Assembly: GCA_016195505.1 (NCBI GenBank) | Contig: JACPZN010000128.1 | Span: forward strand, 1-7,144 | Source: Nitrospirota bacterium | Lineage (GTDB): Bacteria; Nitrospirota; Nitrospiria; Nitrospirales; Nitrospiraceae | Length of the DNA stretch: 7,144 nucleotides | Reading direction: 5' to 3' | Notes under the pieces: generated by a model | The model's database searches: none | Seen by the model: the letters and a program-made list of their open reading frames with translations, nothing else | What the model was told of the DNA's origin: nothing | Translations under genes and position numbers: made by a program | Shown here: positions 5,857 through 7,144 of the stretch, in pieces | How positions within the stretch are numbered: the stretch's first letter is position 1 | Layout of the letters: the number at the start of each line of letters is the position of its first letter

Positions 5857-6774
5857 TTAGGAGGCCTGTGAACTCCCTCCCTGATCCAAATCTCCCGCAC
5901 AGCGAATGCCGATCGTAATATCCGTTCGCCAATGTTTCGCAGCAAACCGTTTCGAAAGTCTGGCGTTGTGCTCGGTTTCCCGCCACGAGCCCCCTCGCAC
6001 AACTTTCAGATCGGCGTTGTCCGGCCCTTTAGGGTCTCGGTACGGAGACTTTTTGTAGTAATTTTCATCGTAGGAGTCGGCCACCCACTCGGCCACGTTG
6101 CCGGTCATGTCGAAAATTCCATAGGGACTCCGTCCCGCGTCGAACGATCCGGGAGGCGCGAGGTATTTGTATCCATCTTCAGTTCCATCGACATTGGCAG
6201 CGTTGGTGACAAACTTATCTCCCCAGGGATATTTTCTCTTCCCCTCCCCGCGTCCTGCCTTTTCCCATTCCGCTTCGGTCGGGAGGCGCTTGCCCGCCCA
6301 CTTGCAATAGGCCACTGCTTCATCCCACGATACACTCATCGCCGCGAACTCCGGCTTGATAAGTTTCGATTGATCGTCTTCGAACACCTCGATCCTCGGC
6401 ATGGGACGTTTGGTCATCTTGGCGAACCGCATGTACTCCTGCTGGGTCACTTCTTTTCGGTCTAGAAAGAAGCCTTTCAGAAAAACTTGGTGCTCCGGCA
6501 CTTCGTCAGGATCGCCATCCTGACTCCCCATCGTGAAGGGACCTTCCGGGATTTGTACCATTTCGCGGCCTTCATCACCCATCTTGGTCTTGTACATTGA
6601 GTAGTCTTGGGTCGGCGCGCTGCCTGCCGTTGGCCGAGCCTCAGACTTGATGGACGAGGCGAGTTCCTTCATCTGTTTGGCCTTGTGGGACTCATAGACC
6701 AGCATACCGATCATGAGTAAGAACGACGCAAACACAAAGATGATCGATCCAACGAGCACGCCCTTATTTTCCAC
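5857..6774 (-). CDS. Membrane-anchored FGE/SUMF1-like domain protein without catalytic cysteines
   Basis: A 305-aa protein with an N-terminal signal-anchor helix (about 6-27), a polar linker (30-70), and a complete FGE-sulfatase/SUMF1 domain (72-293), probably facing the periplasm. Landmarks: MVQIPEGPFTMGSQDGDPDE (72-91), FFLDRKEVTQQEY (102-114), MSVSWDEAVAYCKWAGKRLP (146-165), TEAEWEKAGRG, YPWGDKF, SPYGIFDMTGNVAEWVADSY (216-235), VVRGGSW (258-264) and IGIRCAG (288-294). True formylglycine-generating enzymes have two active-site cysteines after RGGSW; here that segment is RETEHNARLSKRFAAKH, with neither. A binding or structural role is therefore more likely than sulfatase maturation. The start is GTG, four bases after GGGGA. 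It lies 21 bp from the glycine-rich membrane protein gene and 58 bp from the damaged second copy, suggesting one operon and a tandem duplication. Confidence 0.85.
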   Translation of the reverse strand: MENKGVLVGSIIFVFASFLLMIGMLVYESHKAKQMKELASSIKSEARPTAGSAPTQDYSMYKTKMGDEGREMVQIPEGPFTMGSQDGDPDEVPEHQVFLKGFFLDRKEVTQQEYMRFAKMTKRPMPRIEVFEDDQSKLIKPEFAAMSVSWDEAVAYCKWAGKRLPTEAEWEKAGRGEGKRKYPWGDKFVTNAANVDGTEDGYKYLAPPGSFDAGRSPYGIFDMTGNVAEWVADSYDENYYKKSPYRDPKGPDNADLKVVRGGSWRETEHNARLSKRFAAKHWRTDITIGIRCAGDLDQGGSSQAS

Positions 6775-6795
6775 ACAATCCCCTATTACTGTTCA

Positions 6796-7116
6796 CTATG
6801 ATGATACCGACGACTCCGCCTGTTCAGACGCTTTTCTGGCTGCACGCACATCCAGCAACATTGAAATCTGGACACCGAGGAAACCACCCATCGCAGCCCC
6901 CGCCCCCGCACCGACCCAAACCCGATCGATACCGGCTGCCAACCACGCCAGCGCGCCACCTAAGACGGTACCGGCCAAGATACTGATGAGAAACCGACGG
7001 CCACCCAGGAAGCCGATGACACCGCCAAGCACAAGCCCCAGACCGATCGCCACGGGGATCAAGCCCCCACCCATGATAAACCCGATCAGGGTACCGACAG
7101 TTCCCATGACTACCAT
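6796..7116 (-). CDS. Glycine-rich multi-helix small membrane protein (start uncertain)
   Basis: At least 106 aa with three to four hydrophobic segments (about 4-18, 20-38, 42-62 and 66-87) full of glycine and alanine spacing such as GxxxG, GAGAGAAMGG and VLGGVIGFLGG. This resembles glycine-zipper membrane proteins. A polar, charged tail follows (DVRAARKASEQAESSVSS), ending in tandem stops TAG TGA. The ATG at 7116 has no good ribosome site, and the same frame is open upstream to the window edge (reading PKLFDIGFG), so the true start may lie beyond base 7144. It precedes the FGE-like gene by 21 bp and is likely cotranscribed. I do not recognise a function; pore-like or scaffold membrane proteins look similar. 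Confidence 0.68.
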   Translation of the reverse strand: MVVMGTVGTLIGFIMGGGLIPVAIGLGLVLGGVIGFLGGRRFLISILAGTVLGGALAWLAAGIDRVWVGAGAGAAMGGFLGVQISMLLDVRAARKASEQAESSVSS

Positions 7117-7144
7117 CCCAAACCCAATGTCGAATAATTTTGGG

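Noticed and set aside
5860..5880. GGAGG...CCTCC inverted pair at the end of the first FGE-like gene as a terminator
   Set aside because: Only five pairs, inside coding sequence, with no following U-run.
5795..5986. Minus-strand 63-codon frame spanning the FGE-like junction
   Set aside because: It overlaps the end of the intact gene in another frame, and its peptide does not match the missing N-terminal FGE motif. It only crosses the break.
5932..6465. Plus-strand open frame of 177 codons
   Set aside because: Antisense shadow of the FGE-like gene, which has clear family motifs on the other strand.

Overview
This window most likely comes from the chromosome of a Nitrospira-type bacterium (Nitrospirota, nitrite-oxidising or comammox). 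The assignment is an inference. It rests on a cytochrome bd-like oxidase subunit of unusual size encoded next to membrane-anchored cytochromes c, an arrangement I associate with Nitrospira genomes, and on nearby FGE/SUMF1-like membrane proteins. No rRNA, tRNA, CRISPR array or mobile element is visible.

Layout. Nearly everything is on the minus strand, so the order of transcription runs from high to low coordinates. Region A (7144-5196) encodes a glycine-rich multi-helix membrane protein that may continue past the window edge, a membrane-anchored FGE/SUMF1-fold protein, and a second FGE/SUMF1-fold copy that is N-terminally damaged. Region B (5195-4957) is a short divergent control region. It carries a good sigma70-type promoter on the plus strand, a GC hairpin, and a 34-residue single-helix microprotein at 5086-5190 whose stop lies 5 bp from the stop of the second FGE-like gene. 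Region C (4956-1) is a probable respiratory operon. It encodes two tiny single-helix membrane proteins (40 and 43 aa), a 638-aa bd-oxidase-like protein, a 437-aa membrane-anchored diheme cytochrome c, a 345-aa membrane-anchored monoheme cytochrome c, and the first 36 residues of another exported protein.

How the parts may work together. The bd-like protein keeps CydA-like features in its N-terminal half, including candidate heme-b histidines. It is longer, has about 13 helices plus a signal anchor, lacks a recognisable GRQPW quinol-loop motif, and has no CydB partner in the window. The adjacent cytochromes, with four and five membrane helices, suggest a multi-subunit complex in which electrons pass between c-hemes and a bd-like core. 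The two microproteins are candidate CydX/CcoQ-like small subunits. The diheme cytochrome also has two CxxC pairs without histidine, a possible extra metal or disulfide site.

Two start sites (1193 and 2547) were moved inward from the longest reading frames because good Shine-Dalgarno sequences sit in front of the internal starts. The two proteins of about 40 aa and the 34-aa protein are easily missed by automatic annotation.
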